A DNA stretch of 64,000 nt, taken from an uncultured Arachnia sp. GTDB taxonomy: Bacteria > Actinomycetota > Actinomycetes > Propionibacteriales > Propionibacteriaceae. Of this stretch, positions 46,591 to 55,831 are shown in pieces. The stretch spans positions 211,543 through 275,542 of the forward strand of contig CANLSH010000001.1 in the NCBI GenBank assembly GCA_947493705.1, given 5' to 3'. The notes under the pieces are model-generated. The model did not search any database. It was not told the origin of the DNA and was given only the letters and a program-made list of their open reading frames with translations. The position numbers and the translations under genes are program-made. Position 1 is the first letter of the stretch, and every line of letters begins with the position of its first letter.

Positions 46591-47595
46591 TCAGCCCTCG
46601 GTGGCGTAGAGGACGTCGATGACGTAGACCAGCGTCTTGCCAGCCTCCAGCTCAATGTCCGGTGAACCATCGGGGTAGGCGAGTTCCGGCGGCACGACGA
46701 GCATGACCCGCGACCCCACCGGCTGGCCCACGAGCCCCTGCTTCCAACCCTCGATGAGGTCAGCCAGGGGGCCCTGCTGTGGACGCCAGGCATCCTCGAC
46801 CATCGCGCCGGTGTCCCACTCCCAGCTGCGGTACTTGACCTGAATGGATGATGTTTCCGTGACAGGGGAGCCAGTGCCCTCGATGAGAGGCTGCACCACG
46901 AGCTCCGCGGGTTTGGTGGCGCCATCAGGGATGGTGATCTCCGGACCATCACCTGTCATCGAGACGACGGGCAGACCATCGGCGGGCGCTACTTCCTCGC
47001 CGGAGGCTTCGTCATAGTTTGCGGAGATGATGTCCACCACGAACAAGATGGTGTCACCCTTCTCGATCCCCGCGTCAGGGTTGCCCTCCGCGTAGCCGGC
47101 CTCGCTGGGCATGGCGATCAGCACACGAGAGCCGACGCTCTGGCCGGTCAGTCCTTCGGCGAAGCCGGGAACCACACCCTGGAGCGGGAAGGTGGCTGGC
47201 GCACCACGCTCATAGGAGCTGTCGAAGATCTCACCGGTGCGGCCGTTCAGACCCACGTAGTTCAGTGTGGCGGTGCTGTCAGCGTTCAGCGTCTGTTCCC
47301 CGCCTTCACGCAGCACCTTGGACTGGGTCTCGTTGATCGCCCACGGCGTGGGGATGGTGACCTCCGGCTGATCCGTGTCACTCACCGTGATGGCAGAAAG
47401 ATCCGTCGACGGGCTCACCGCGGGGCTCGGTGACGCCGAATCACTCGGCTCCACAGGAGACGGGACCGACGTGGTGGCGGACTCGCTGGCTTCCGGCGTC
47501 GGTTCAGCATCCGAGCCGCAGGCGGTCATGCCGAGGGCAAGAACCGGGACGAGGGAAGCAACAGCAAGACGGGGTGAAATTGAAGGAAAGCGCAC
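46591..47595 (-). CDS. Lipoprotein with two FKBP prolyl isomerase domains
   Basis: This 334-residue predicted lipoprotein has a signal ending in the lipobox LGMTAC with Cys26. A Ser/Pro/Glu linker follows, then two FKBP domains (about 110-190 and 235-330). The first has NYVGLNGRTGEIFDSSYERG and the second RSWEWDTGAMVEDAWRPQQG; both have GS(R)V(L/M) and IP/VP features of the family, though some binding-pocket aromatics differ. The protein likely assists folding of exported proteins outside the membrane. Confidence 0.88.
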   Translation of the reverse strand: MRFPSISPRLAVASLVPVLALGMTACGSDAEPTPEASESATTSVPSPVEPSDSASPSPAVSPSTDLSAITVSDTDQPEVTIPTPWAINETQSKVLREGGEQTLNADSTATLNYVGLNGRTGEIFDSSYERGAPATFPLQGVVPGFAEGLTGQSVGSRVLIAMPSEAGYAEGNPDAGIEKGDTILFVVDIISANYDEASGEEVAPADGLPVVSMTGDGPEITIPDGATKPAELVVQPLIEGTGSPVTETSSIQVKYRSWEWDTGAMVEDAWRPQQGPLADLIEGWKQGLVGQPVGSRVMLVVPPELAYPDGSPDIELEAGKTLVYVIDVLYATEG

Positions 47596-47608
47596 GCGGT
47601 GAATAGTA

Positions 47609-47630
47609 CCCGAGGGTCAAGTAGCGCGAA
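47609..47630. repeat. Partial copy of the dispersed repeat
   Basis: GAGGGTCAAGTAGCGCGAATC resembles the GTCAAGTAGCGAGCG core of the repeat units at 31244-31285 and 46463. It is short and lies between the rluB stop and the FKBP gene start. Confidence 0.35.
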
Positions 47631-48368
47631 TCAGAGCCCCACGAGGTCCATCAGGGCGCCCAGCTCCTCGGGGGTGATCTCACGCGTCTGTCCCACCGGA
47701 AGCTGTCCGAGCTTGACCGGTCCGATGGCGATGCGGGACAGGCGGTCCACGGGGTGTCCCACAGCCTCCATCATGCGGCGCACGATCCTGTTGCGTCCCT
47801 CATGCAGGGTGACGTTGAGGAGGCTGCGGCTCTCGGTGCGAGAGACGAGTTTGAGCTTGTCAGGCTTCACCGGCCCGTCCTCCAGGTGCAGCCCCTTCTC
47901 CAGGCGGCGGAAGGTTTTGTTGTCCATGTGACCGGCCACCTCCACCATGTAGGTTTTGGTCACCTCATACGACGGGTGGGCCAGGCGGTGCCCCAGCTCG
48001 CCATCGTTGGTGAGGATGATGAGCCCCTCGGTCTCGGTGTCCAACCGGCCCACATGGAACAGCCTTTCCTTGGTGCGGGGCAGGTAGTCCGACAGCGTCG
48101 CACGGCCCTCCGGGTCCTCCATCGTTGCCACCACACCGCGCGGCTTGTTCAGCACGATGTGGATGTGGCGTCTGGGTGGCGGGATGCGGGAGCCATCGAC
48201 GCGAATCTTGTCCAGCTCCGGATCCACGCGCATGCCCTGTTCGGTCACTGTCTTGCCGTTGACCTCCACGCGGCCTTTGTCAATCATGATTTCGCTGGCT
48301 CGACGGGAGGCGATGCCAGCGGCGGCCAGCACCTTCTGCAACCGCACACCCGTGGTCTCCTCGACCAT
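47631..48368 (-). CDS. rluB: 23S rRNA pseudouridine synthase (RluB-like)
   Basis: This 245-residue enzyme has an N-terminal S4 domain (QKVLAAAGIASRRASEIMIDKGRVEVNG) and the RsuA-family catalytic segment HVGRLDTETEGLIILTNDG with the catalytic Asp. The C-terminal HEGRNRIVRRMMEAVGHPVDRLSRIAIG is also diagnostic. It ends the parA-scpAB operon, as in other actinobacteria. The exact 23S target uridine is assigned by homology only. Confidence 0.92.
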   Translation of the reverse strand: MVEETTGVRLQKVLAAAGIASRRASEIMIDKGRVEVNGKTVTEQGMRVDPELDKIRVDGSRIPPPRRHIHIVLNKPRGVVATMEDPEGRATLSDYLPRTKERLFHVGRLDTETEGLIILTNDGELGHRLAHPSYEVTKTYMVEVAGHMDNKTFRRLEKGLHLEDGPVKPDKLKLVSRTESRSLLNVTLHEGRNRIVRRMMEAVGHPVDRLSRIAIGPVKLGQLPVGQTREITPEELGALMDLVGL

Positions 48369-48378
48369 CAGGGCCTCC

Positions 48379-48945
48379 TCATTCAGTGGTGTGATCTTCG
48401 ACCAATCGGCCGAGCTCGGCCTCCAACACTACGGCGTCGGGCAGTAGCGGCGCCAAGTCCGGCAATTCCTCCAGCGAATCGAGTCCCAGCTTCTGCAGGA
48501 ACACCCCGGTGGTGATGAACGTCATCGCACCGGTGTGGGGATCCTCTCCTGCCTCGGCAATGAGACCCTTCACGAGCAGGGTTCGCACCACGCCGTCCAC
48601 GTTCACGCCCCTGACACCGGCTATTCGACCCCTGGTGCAGGGTTGCAAATAGGCGATGACGGACAGGGTCTCCAGGGCAGCCTGGCTCAGTTTGGCGCGC
48701 TGGTCCGCCACCACCCAGGCCTCAATGACGTCGGCGAGGTCTGCGGCAGTGGCCAGCCGCCAACCACCCGCGACCCGACGCAGCTCCATTCCACGGTTGC
48801 TGACCCGATAGAACTCCGCGATCTCCTCCAACGCCTCCACAACGTCGCGTTCCAGAGCTTCAAGCGCCGCCGCCAGATCGGCCGCCGTCACGGGTTCGGT
48901 GGCCATCAACAGCATGGCTTCGATGGGACGGGTCATCTCTGTCAT
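48379..48945 (-). CDS. scpB: Segregation and condensation protein B
   Basis: This 188-residue kleisin-associated protein has two winged-helix domains: AMLLMATEPVTAADLAAAL at the start, and a later SQAALETLSVIAYLQPCTRGRIAGVRGVNVDGVVRTLLVKGLI. It binds ScpA and SMC to form the bacterial condensin. Its ATG overlaps the scpA stop by four bases, and rluB follows after 10 bases. Confidence 0.94.
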   Translation of the reverse strand: MTEMTRPIEAMLLMATEPVTAADLAAALEALERDVVEALEEIAEFYRVSNRGMELRRVAGGWRLATAADLADVIEAWVVADQRAKLSQAALETLSVIAYLQPCTRGRIAGVRGVNVDGVVRTLLVKGLIAEAGEDPHTGAMTFITTGVFLQKLGLDSLEELPDLAPLLPDAVVLEAELGRLVEDHTTE

Positions 48946-49814
48946 GCATCCTCCAACTCGGGTTGGGTGTCGTACTCATCGACGGCGGGGAGCACGACCT
49001 CCTTGCCTCCCACCCACCGGATGTGGAGTTCGGTGAGTGGGCCGGCCTGCTCGAAAGCCACCTGGCCTGCTCTGAAAAGCTCGAGAACGGCCAGGAATCG
49101 CACAACCACCGTGAGGCGGTCACATCCGGAGGCAAGGTTTCGGAAGGTGGCTGAACCCTTTTCCTGCAACAGGGACGCCACCTGGGCTGTCTGTTCGACG
49201 ACGCTGACCTGGGCCCCATGGAGATGGGCCAGCTCCACGTGGGGTTCCGGCCGGGGAACCAGGGCTCCGGCGGCAAGACGTGCGATATCTGCCGGGGTGA
49301 GATGCAGTTCCACATCCGGCAACACGTGGCGGAACCGTTCCTCGATCCCGCCCGGACGCCAGTGGGTGAGCTGAGCTGCGTCCACGTGGCTGGCGATCCA
49401 GGACGCCAATTCCTTGAAGGCGCGGTACTGCAACAGGCGTGCAAAGAGCAGGTCTCGCGCTTCCAGGGCGGCCAGGTCCTCCGGATCGGTCACTTCCGCA
49501 CCGGGAAGCAGCCGGGCACACTTCAGATCCAGCAGCGTGGCCGCCACCACCAGGAAGGAACTGGTCTGGTCCAGGTCCCATTCCTTGCCACCGAGGCGTA
49601 CGTGGGCGATGAATTCATCCGTGACGCGGCTCAACGCCACCTGCGTCACATCCATCTCATGACGGCCGATGAGTTGCAGCAACAGGTCAAAGGGGCCCTC
49701 GAAGTTGGCGAGGTGGACATCGAACCCGGCCACCTGGTCCTGGCGCTCTGCCTTGTCCCCACGGCGTTTACGCGTGCCGGGTCCGCGCTTTCCGCCAGTA
49801 GGGCTCTTGGCCAT
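48942..49814 (-). CDS. scpA: Segregation and condensation protein A (kleisin)
   Basis: This 290-residue kleisin bridges the SMC heads. After a basic N-terminal stretch (about 25 residues, KRGPGTRKRRGDK) comes FDVHLANFEGPFDLLLQLIGRHEMDVTQV, the ScpA signature. The C-terminal winged helix includes VVRFLAVLELFRAGQVAFEQ. The ATG at 49814 is the likely start; a longer reading from 49970 overlaps the RHH gene. The stop is coupled to the scpB start. Confidence 0.92.
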   Translation of the reverse strand: MAKSPTGGKRGPGTRKRRGDKAERQDQVAGFDVHLANFEGPFDLLLQLIGRHEMDVTQVALSRVTDEFIAHVRLGGKEWDLDQTSSFLVVAATLLDLKCARLLPGAEVTDPEDLAALEARDLLFARLLQYRAFKELASWIASHVDAAQLTHWRPGGIEERFRHVLPDVELHLTPADIARLAAGALVPRPEPHVELAHLHGAQVSVVEQTAQVASLLQEKGSATFRNLASGCDRLTVVVRFLAVLELFRAGQVAFEQAGPLTELHIRWVGGKEVVLPAVDEYDTQPELEDA

Positions 49815-49840
49815 CCGGTTTCCGCTCACTGCGTCAGGAA

Positions 49841-50239
49841 TCACTGGGCTCGCAGGGCCGCCACCACGTCCGAATCCGCGCCATGCTCGGCGAGATCGGC
49901 GAGTGCCAGCGCCACGGCAGAGCGTACGAGCCTGCCGCGGTCCACCTTGAGACCGTGGGCGCGCTTGCACTCCAGCGTCGCATCCTCCAGGGCAAACAAT
50001 TCCTCGGAGGAGAAGTACACGGTGATCTTCTGGTCATGGCGAACGCGGCCGGATGCCAACGGCACCTGTGCTTCGCTCGGGGTGGAGGGCGGTTGTGACG
50101 CATCAGCGGCATGTTCCACCGGAGCTTCATCACGCGGCGCGGCGCCCGGTGGTGGATCGAACGTCGGGGTGGACTGTGTCTGGCGGAAGAGCTCGGATGC
50201 CCCGGGCAGAGAGGCGCGCTTGTTCACTGGTTGTGGCAT
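49841..50239 (-). CDS. Ribbon-helix-helix-like partner of ParA
   Basis: This 132-residue protein has a disordered Pro/Ala/Ser-rich N-terminal part (about 1-65). A C-terminal domain with HDQKITVYFSSEELFALEDATLECKRAHGLKVDRGRLVRSAVALALADL follows, a strand-helix-helix pattern typical of ribbon-helix-helix DNA-binding proteins. Its start overlaps the parA stop by 16 bases and scpA follows after 26 bases. It may be the DNA-binding partner of the ParA-like ATPase in place of ParB. The family is uncharacterised to my knowledge. Confidence 0.6.
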   Translation of the reverse strand: MPQPVNKRASLPGASELFRQTQSTPTFDPPPGAAPRDEAPVEHAADASQPPSTPSEAQVPLASGRVRHDQKITVYFSSEELFALEDATLECKRAHGLKVDRGRLVRSAVALALADLAEHGADSDVVAALRAQ

Positions 50240-51171
50240 CGCTGCAACACCTCTCGCGCAAGCTGCCGGTACGCGTCGGCGCCTGGAGAGGCAGACGCGT
50301 ACGTGGTGATGGGTTCACCGGCGACGGTGGTTTCGGGGAACTTGATGGTGCGCCGGATGACCGTGTGGAACACCTCGTCATCGAAGGCTTGCACCACACG
50401 CTCCAGCACCTCGCGGGCGTGCAGCGTGCGGGCGTCGTACATGGTGCCGAGGATGCCCAACACCTTCAGATCCGGGTTCAGACGATCTGAAACCTTCGCG
50501 ATGGTGTCTGTCAGCAGAGCGATGCCACGCAGCGCGAAGAACTCACATTCCAGGGGCATGAGCACCCAGTCGCTGGCGGTCAGAGCGTTGATGGTGAGGA
50601 GGCCGAGGCTGGGCGCGCAATCGATGAGGATGAAGTCGTAGTCGCCACGCACCTTGTCCAGGACCCGCATCAGGGTCTGCTCGCGAGCCACCTCACTCAC
50701 GAGCTGCACCTCGGCGGCGGAGAGGTCGATGTTGCTGGGCAGGATGTCCATGCCCTCGACGCTGCTCGGATGGATGACCTCGTGCGGCGTGTGATCACGG
50801 CTGAGCAGAAGGTTGTAAATGCTGAGCCCGAGGGTGTGGGGATTGACGCCGAGTCCGACGGAGAGGGAGCCCTGCGGGTCGAAGTCCACGAGTAGCACTG
50901 AGAATCCGAGCTCCACGAGTGCGGCGCCGAGGTTGATGGTGGTGGTGGTCTTGCCCACCCCGCCCTTCTGGTTGCACATGGCGATGATCTCGGCTCGCAT
51001 GCGACGCTCAGGATCAGGCCGGGCTGGTTCCGGAAAATCCGGGAGGGGACGACCGGTGGGGCCCATTGTCTCGCCGCCGACGAGGGTGGATGCTGCGGGG
51101 GCGTCGGGCACCTCGAAACCTGCCGCCTCCTGGGGGAAGAGTCCCTCGTCTGTCACTGCTGGTACCTCCAT
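50224..51171 (-). CDS. ParA/Soj-like ATPase
   Basis: This 315-residue deviant-Walker ATPase has an N-terminal extension of about 60 residues, then EIIAMCNQKGGVGKTTTTIN (KGGVGKT at 69-75), and FDPQGSLSVGLGVN. The later core has DFILIDCAPSLGLLTINAL. Family members move chromosomes or proteins. This copy belongs to the xerD-parA-scpAB cluster and is not the classic parAB pair next to the replication origin. It may guide condensin loading or a nucleoid-bound complex. Confidence 0.88.
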   Translation of the reverse strand: MEVPAVTDEGLFPQEAAGFEVPDAPAASTLVGGETMGPTGRPLPDFPEPARPDPERRMRAEIIAMCNQKGGVGKTTTTINLGAALVELGFSVLLVDFDPQGSLSVGLGVNPHTLGLSIYNLLLSRDHTPHEVIHPSSVEGMDILPSNIDLSAAEVQLVSEVAREQTLMRVLDKVRGDYDFILIDCAPSLGLLTINALTASDWVLMPLECEFFALRGIALLTDTIAKVSDRLNPDLKVLGILGTMYDARTLHAREVLERVVQAFDDEVFHTVIRRTIKFPETTVAGEPITTYASASPGADAYRQLAREVLQRCHNQ

Positions 51172-51203
51172 GTCGACTTGGCGTTACCCACCTTAGTGCC
51201 CGC

Positions 51204-52112
51204 TCAGAGCGCTCGGGGATGCGCGCCGAGGTAGACCTCGCGCAGTTTGTCGATGGTGACATGGGTGTAGATCTGGGTGGTGGCCACCGAGGCGTGTCCC
51301 AACAGCTCCTGCACCACACGCACATCGGCCCCGCCGTCGAGGAGATGGGTGGCGAAGGAATGCCGCAAGCTGTGGGGTGAGATCTCCTCCTCCAGTCCGG
51401 CAGCCGTGGCGGCCCGGGTGATGATGGCCCAGGCGGATTGTCGCGACAACCTGCGCCCCTGCTGGTTCAGCAACAGCGCTGCGTCCGCCCTGCCCCGCGA
51501 CAGCGGCTCTCTGGAGCGCACGAGGTAGGCGTCTATGGCGTCGCGGGCGAAGGAACCGAGTGGGACGACACGCTCCTTGCTGCCTTTGCCGAACAGTCGC
51601 AACTCCGGCTCCTGCTGGGCCAGCGCAGTGGTGGCATCGTCGACGTCGAGGGCACACACCTCGGAGACCCGAGCGCCGGTGCCGTACAGCAGTTCCAACA
51701 GCGCAGCGTCTCGCAGTCCGACCACGTCGTCGCGGTCCGGTGCTTCCAGGAGACGACGCACCTCATCCACCCCGAGAGCTTTCGGGAGCCGTTTGGGGGG
51801 AGTCGGTGGGGTGACGTCCCTGGCAGGATTGTCCGTGATGATCTGCTCCTCCACGGCGAACCCGTGCAGCATGCGTACGGCCACCACGGTGCGGGCCGCC
51901 GACGCCGGAGCCAACTCGGTGGAGAGCTGTCGGGCGAATTCGTCCACCTCCACAGAAGTCACCTCGGTGATGGTGTCGATGTCCCGGTCAGCGAGGAATG
52001 CCGACCAGCGAGCAAGGTCGCGCCGATACGCCGCGACCGTGTTGGCCGCCAAACCACGCTCCACCCGGATGTGCCCCAAGTAATCGGCAATGACGGCATC
52101 GACGGTTGTCAT
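51204..52112 (-). CDS. xerD: Tyrosine recombinase XerD
   Basis: This 302-residue site-specific recombinase has a SAM-like N-terminal domain and the tyrosine recombinase catalytic set: Arg in TGARVSEVCALDVDD, HSLRHSFATHLLDGG (H-x-x-R), GHASVATTQIYTHV with the nucleophile Tyr. The set matches XerD, which with XerC resolves chromosome dimers at dif. The start at 52112 overlaps the nudix stop by four bases; the longer reading from 52283 is a shadow. Confidence 0.93.
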   Translation of the reverse strand: MTTVDAVIADYLGHIRVERGLAANTVAAYRRDLARWSAFLADRDIDTITEVTSVEVDEFARQLSTELAPASAARTVVAVRMLHGFAVEEQIITDNPARDVTPPTPPKRLPKALGVDEVRRLLEAPDRDDVVGLRDAALLELLYGTGARVSEVCALDVDDATTALAQQEPELRLFGKGSKERVVPLGSFARDAIDAYLVRSREPLSRGRADAALLLNQQGRRLSRQSAWAIITRAATAAGLEEEISPHSLRHSFATHLLDGGADVRVVQELLGHASVATTQIYTHVTIDKLREVYLGAHPRAL

Positions 52113-52744
52113 GGGAGCGGGCGGTCCCGGATGGGCCAGGCCGCGTCCGGTGCGCGGAGCGAATCGAGGCGTCCGCCGAGGCGTGCCGTTTCCAGAGCCA
52201 ACACACCCGTGACAAGCGACTGGCTCTGGCACCGGCCCTCCAACACCGCATCCAGCAGGGTGGCCCGGTCCAGCCATTCCCACGTCATGTCCGCCTCCTC
52301 ACCTTCCGCCTCGAACCCGTCGGGCCGATCTGCGGCCGTCAGCTCGCGGGCGAGGTAGATCCGTTGCGACTCCTGACAGGCGCCGGCCGTCGGACAGACG
52401 TCGACGAGCACCTGCCAACGCTCGGCCTGGAGTTCCGCCTCCTCCGCCAGCTCCCGCTGCGCGGCATGCAGCCACTCCTCACCATCCTCATCGAGCAGGC
52501 CAGCGGGGATCTCCACGAGCACCATTCCGACGGGGTGGCGGTACTGGTGCAGGCATGCGATCGCGTCGGCCTCCTCGTCCCATGCGACGATGCACACCGC
52601 TCCGGGATGTGTCAGGAACTGTCGTTTGACCGCGTCCCCGGAGGGGGTGATCACTTCGTCGTCGACGAAGCTGGAGATGGCACCTTCTCCCAGCACCTCG
52701 CGCCCCCGGATCTCCCAGCGGCGTGGCTCATCAGCGATGGTCAT
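52109..52744 (-). CDS. NUDIX hydrolase, ADP-ribose pyrophosphatase-like
   Basis: This 211-residue protein has the NUDIX box [24 protein letters not shown], preceded by [24 protein letters not shown]. The C-terminal part [11 protein letters not shown] fits the ADP-ribose pyrophosphatase branch. The last Gly of the box is Glu here. It is coupled to pyrG by a four-base overlap and to xerD by another, which matches the conserved pyrG-nudix-xerD order of actinobacteria. Confidence 0.88.
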   Translation of the reverse strand: MTIADEPRRWEIRGREVLGEGAISSFVDDEVITPSGDAVKRQFLTHPGAVCIVAWDEEADAIACLHQYRHPVGMVLVEIPAGLLDEDGEEWLHAAQRELAEEAELQAERWQVLVDVCPTAGACQESQRIYLARELTAADRPDGFEAEGEEADMTWEWLDRATLLDAVLEGRCQSQSLVTGVLALETARLGGRLDSLRAPDAAWPIRDRPLP

Positions 52745-54387
52745 TCTGCCTGTCCTTCCCGTCGCGCGAGGGCGGCACGGATCAGCCCGAAGAACAGGGG
52801 GTGCGCTCTGGTGGGCCGCGATTTCAGCTCCGGATGTCCTTGGGTCGCAATGTAGTACGGATGCACGTCTACCGGCAGCTCGACAAACTCCACAAGGGCC
52901 CCGTCGGGCGATGTGCCGGAGATCACCAACCCCGCGGCCTCCAGCTGTTCCCGGTAGGCATTGTTGACCTCGTAGCGGTGCCGATGACGTTCCTCCACAC
53001 GCACGCAACCGTAGAGGCTGTCTGCCAACGAGCCCTGCAGCAGATCAGCAGCGTGGGATCCCAGCCGCATCGAGCCACCCAGATCACCCCGGCCCGCGAC
53101 GATCTCTGTCTGCTCCGCCATGGTGGCGACGACGGGATGCTCGGTGTCCGGCTCGAACTCCGAGGAGGCGGCATCGGCAATACCGGCAAGATTCCTCGCC
53201 GCCTCGATGACCATGGCCTGCAATCCGAGGCACAGGCCGAGCGTGGGGATCTCGTTCTCGCGGGCGTAGCGCAGCGCACCGACCTTGCCGTCCACCCCCC
53301 GAATACCGAATCCGCCCGGCACGAGAACGGCGTCCACATCCGCCAGCTGTCGCGCCGCCCCCTCAGGGGTGTCACAGTCGTCCGAGCGGACCCACTTCAC
53401 ATGGACCCGGGCCCAGTTCGCGAAACCGCCGGCGCGCAACGCCTCGCACACGGACAGGTATGCATCGGGCAGGTCGATGTACTTGCCGACCAGCGCCACG
53501 CTGACGTGATGCTTCGGATACTCCACGCGTTGCAGCAGATCATTCCAGGCGCTCCAGTCCACGTCCCGGAAGCTGAGGTTCATGCGGCGCACGAGATAGG
53601 CGTCGAGCCCCTCGGCGTGCAGAACTTTGGGGATCGCGTAGATCGACGGGGCGTCGGCGCAGGACACGACGGCTTCTTCGTCGACGTCGCACATCATGGC
53701 GATCTTGCGTTTGAGGTGCTGGCTGATCTCGGATTCCGAACGACACACGATGGCGTCGGGCTGGATTCCCACCTGACGCAGGGCGGCGACCGAGTGCTGT
53801 GTCGGTTTGGTCTTCATCTCCCCCGACGGCTTGATCCATGGCACCAGTGACACGTGCAGGAAGAACACCGATTCCCGCCCAATCACGTGGCGCACCTGCC
53901 GCGCGGCCTCCAGGAAGGGCAGCGATTCGATGTCGCCGACCGTTCCGCCGATCTCATGGATGACGACATCGATGTCCGGCCCACCCATCGCCAGCATGGA
54001 GTCACGGATCTCGTCGGTGATGTGCGGGATCACCTGCACCGTGTCCCCCAGGTACTCGCCGCGCCGCTCCCTGGCTATCACCGTCGAGTAGACCTGCCCG
54101 GTGGTGATGTTGGCGTCCGCGTTGAGGTTGACGTCGAGAAATCGTTCGTAGTGGCCGATGTCGAGGTCAGCCTCCGCGCCGTCCTCGGTCACGAACACCT
54201 CGCCATGCTGGAAGGGGTTCATCGTGCCGGGATCGACGTTGAGGTAGGGATCCAGCTTCTGCATCGTGACCTTGAGACCACGTGCGATCAGGAGGCTGCC
54301 CAGGCTGGAGGCGGTGAGACCCTTGCCCAGGGAGGACACGACTCCCCCGGTGACGAATACGTGTTTGGTGTTCCTGGAATGCTCCAC
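52741..54387 (-). CDS. pyrG: CTP synthase
   Basis: This 548-residue enzyme amidates UTP to CTP with glutamine. The N-terminal synthetase domain has [23 protein letters not shown] with the ATP loop, and [34 protein letters not shown]. The C-terminal glutaminase domain has [16 protein letters not shown] with the catalytic Cys. A GTG at 54387 is the likely start, because upstream residues are not conserved and lie in a GC-rich stretch. It is divergent from pxpA. Confidence 0.96.
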   Translation of the reverse strand: MEHSRNTKHVFVTGGVVSSLGKGLTASSLGSLLIARGLKVTMQKLDPYLNVDPGTMNPFQHGEVFVTEDGAEADLDIGHYERFLDVNLNADANITTGQVYSTVIARERRGEYLGDTVQVIPHITDEIRDSMLAMGGPDIDVVIHEIGGTVGDIESLPFLEAARQVRHVIGRESVFFLHVSLVPWIKPSGEMKTKPTQHSVAALRQVGIQPDAIVCRSESEISQHLKRKIAMMCDVDEEAVVSCADAPSIYAIPKVLHAEGLDAYLVRRMNLSFRDVDWSAWNDLLQRVEYPKHHVSVALVGKYIDLPDAYLSVCEALRAGGFANWARVHVKWVRSDDCDTPEGAARQLADVDAVLVPGGFGIRGVDGKVGALRYARENEIPTLGLCLGLQAMVIEAARNLAGIADAASSEFEPDTEHPVVATMAEQTEIVAGRGDLGGSMRLGSHAADLLQGSLADSLYGCVRVEERHRHRYEVNNAYREQLEAAGLVISGTSPDGALVEFVELPVDVHPYYIATQGHPELKSRPTRAHPLFFGLIRAALARREGQAE

Positions 54388-54467
54388 GGGTTTCCAGCTT
54401 AGCCGCCGAGCGGCCCCACATTGACCGGGTCCGAAAACGAGCACATTGATCTCATAGGCTGGCTGGT

Positions 54468-55205
54468 ATGCGCATGGATCTCAATGCCGACCTTGGTGAA
54501 GGCTGCGGGGATGATGCCGCCATGCTGGAGGTGGTGACCTCGGCGTCGGTTGCCAGCGGTGGGCATGTCGGCAATCGTGCCACCATGCACGCGGCATGCG
54601 ATGCCGCCCGGCGTGGACGTGTGCGGATTGGGGCACATCCGTCGTACGAGGACCGGATAAATTTCGGTCGCTTGCCCATGGACGTTGCACCGGATGAGGT
54701 GGGCCGGTTGGTGATACGACAGCTGCGGGCGCTGGCCGCCGAAGCCGTTCGAGTCGGCGCGCACATCAGCTTCGTCAAACCACATGGCGCGCTGTATCAC
54801 GCCGCTTCAGATGGTGACACCGCTGAGGCGATCGTAAAGGCAGTGGCGGGGTTCGCGCCGGGACTGCCCGTCCTCGGGCTGCCAGGTTCTGAGTTCCTCC
54901 GGCGTGCCTCCGACGCCGGCCTGCGACCGGTGGCGGAGGGGTTCGCGGACAGGGCATACAACCCCGACGGCGGCCTCGTCGCCCGGGAAGTTGCAGGCTC
55001 CGTGCTCACCGAGGTTGAGGAAGTCGTGGCGCAGGCAGTCCTGATGGCCACCGAGGGGCGGGTCCGCGCCATCGACGGGTCCTACGTCACGGTGAGCGTC
55101 GATTCCATCTGCCTGCACGGCGACACCCCGGGAGCGGTGGAGCTCGCCCGGAAGGTGCGGGCATCTCTGGAGTCGGCCGGCGTCGAGGTGGCGGCTTTCG
55201 CATGA
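54468..55205 (+). CDS. pxpA: 5-oxoprolinase subunit A
   Basis: This 245-residue LamB/YcsF-family protein begins [24 protein letters not shown] and includes ASGGHVGN and [15 protein letters not shown]. The conserved [10 protein letters not shown] and the [19 protein letters not shown] motifs complete the set. PxpA, PxpB and PxpC together open 5-oxoproline to glutamate with ATP. Its stop overlaps the pxpB start by four bases. A Met at 54474 is an alternative start. Confidence 0.92.
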   Translation: MRMDLNADLGEGCGDDAAMLEVVTSASVASGGHVGNRATMHAACDAARRGRVRIGAHPSYEDRINFGRLPMDVAPDEVGRLVIRQLRALAAEAVRVGAHISFVKPHGALYHAASDGDTAEAIVKAVAGFAPGLPVLGLPGSEFLRRASDAGLRPVAEGFADRAYNPDGGLVAREVAGSVLTEVEEVVAQAVLMATEGRVRAIDGSYVTVSVDSICLHGDTPGAVELARKVRASLESAGVEVAAFA

Positions 55206-55831
55206 AGGTGATGGCCAATGGTGAGCGCGCCTGGCTCCTTGAGGTGACGGGCGCTGCCGAGGTCCGTGCCGTGGCCGCCGCCCTCCGGTTGCTCAGGTCC
55301 GAGGGTGGGCCGCCCTGGGTGCACATCGTCGACATCGTGCCGGCCGCTCAAACAGTTCTCGTGAGCGCGTCCAACCCCGCGCACGCCTCAGCGCTCCAGC
55401 AGCCGCTGTCCACTCTCACCGGCCTGCCGAGGCAGAAAACTTCAGTGGGCGACATCGTCGAGATCCCGGTGAGCTATGACGGAGAGGACCTCGACGCCGT
55501 CGCCCAGGCGTGCGGCCTGACCCCCGAGGAGGTGGTGGCGGCCCACACCGACACCGCGTGGGACGTGGCATTCGGCGGCTTCGCCCCCGGCTTCGCCTAC
55601 CTCACCAACGGTGATCCCCGTCTGCGAGTGGCGCGCCGGTCAGAACCACGCACTGCAGTGCCGGAGGGTGCCGTCGCGCTTGCGGACGGGTACAGCGCCG
55701 TCTATCCCCGCCGCTCCCCCGGCGGCTGGCAGTTGATCGGCCACACAGACCGGGCGCTGTGGGATGCCACCTTGGAGCAGCCCGCGCTCCTGATGCCAGG
55801 AATGCGCGTCCAGTTCCGGGCGCTGTCGTGA
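55202..55831 (+). CDS. pxpB: 5-oxoprolinase subunit B
   Basis: This 209-residue protein has the allophanate hydrolase subunit 1 fold shared with KipI: PVSYDGEDLDAVAQACGLTPEEVVAAHT, then VAFGGFAPGFAYLTNGDPRL and YPRRSPGGWQLIGHTDRALWD. It overlaps pxpA by four bases and pxpC by four (GTGA), so the three subunits are made in step. The product partners with PxpC as the ATP-using half. Confidence 0.92.
   Translation: MKVMANGERAWLLEVTGAAEVRAVAAALRLLRSEGGPPWVHIVDIVPAAQTVLVSASNPAHASALQQPLSTLTGLPRQKTSVGDIVEIPVSYDGEDLDAVAQACGLTPEEVVAAHTDTAWDVAFGGFAPGFAYLTNGDPRLRVARRSEPRTAVPEGAVALADGYSAVYPRRSPGGWQLIGHTDRALWDATLEQPALLMPGMRVQFRALS

Noticed and set aside
51204..52112. Tyrosine recombinase as a sign of a mobile element
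   Set aside because: Its position in pyrG-nudix-xerD-parA and its full XerD signature show a housekeeping recombinase; no att sites or phage genes are near.
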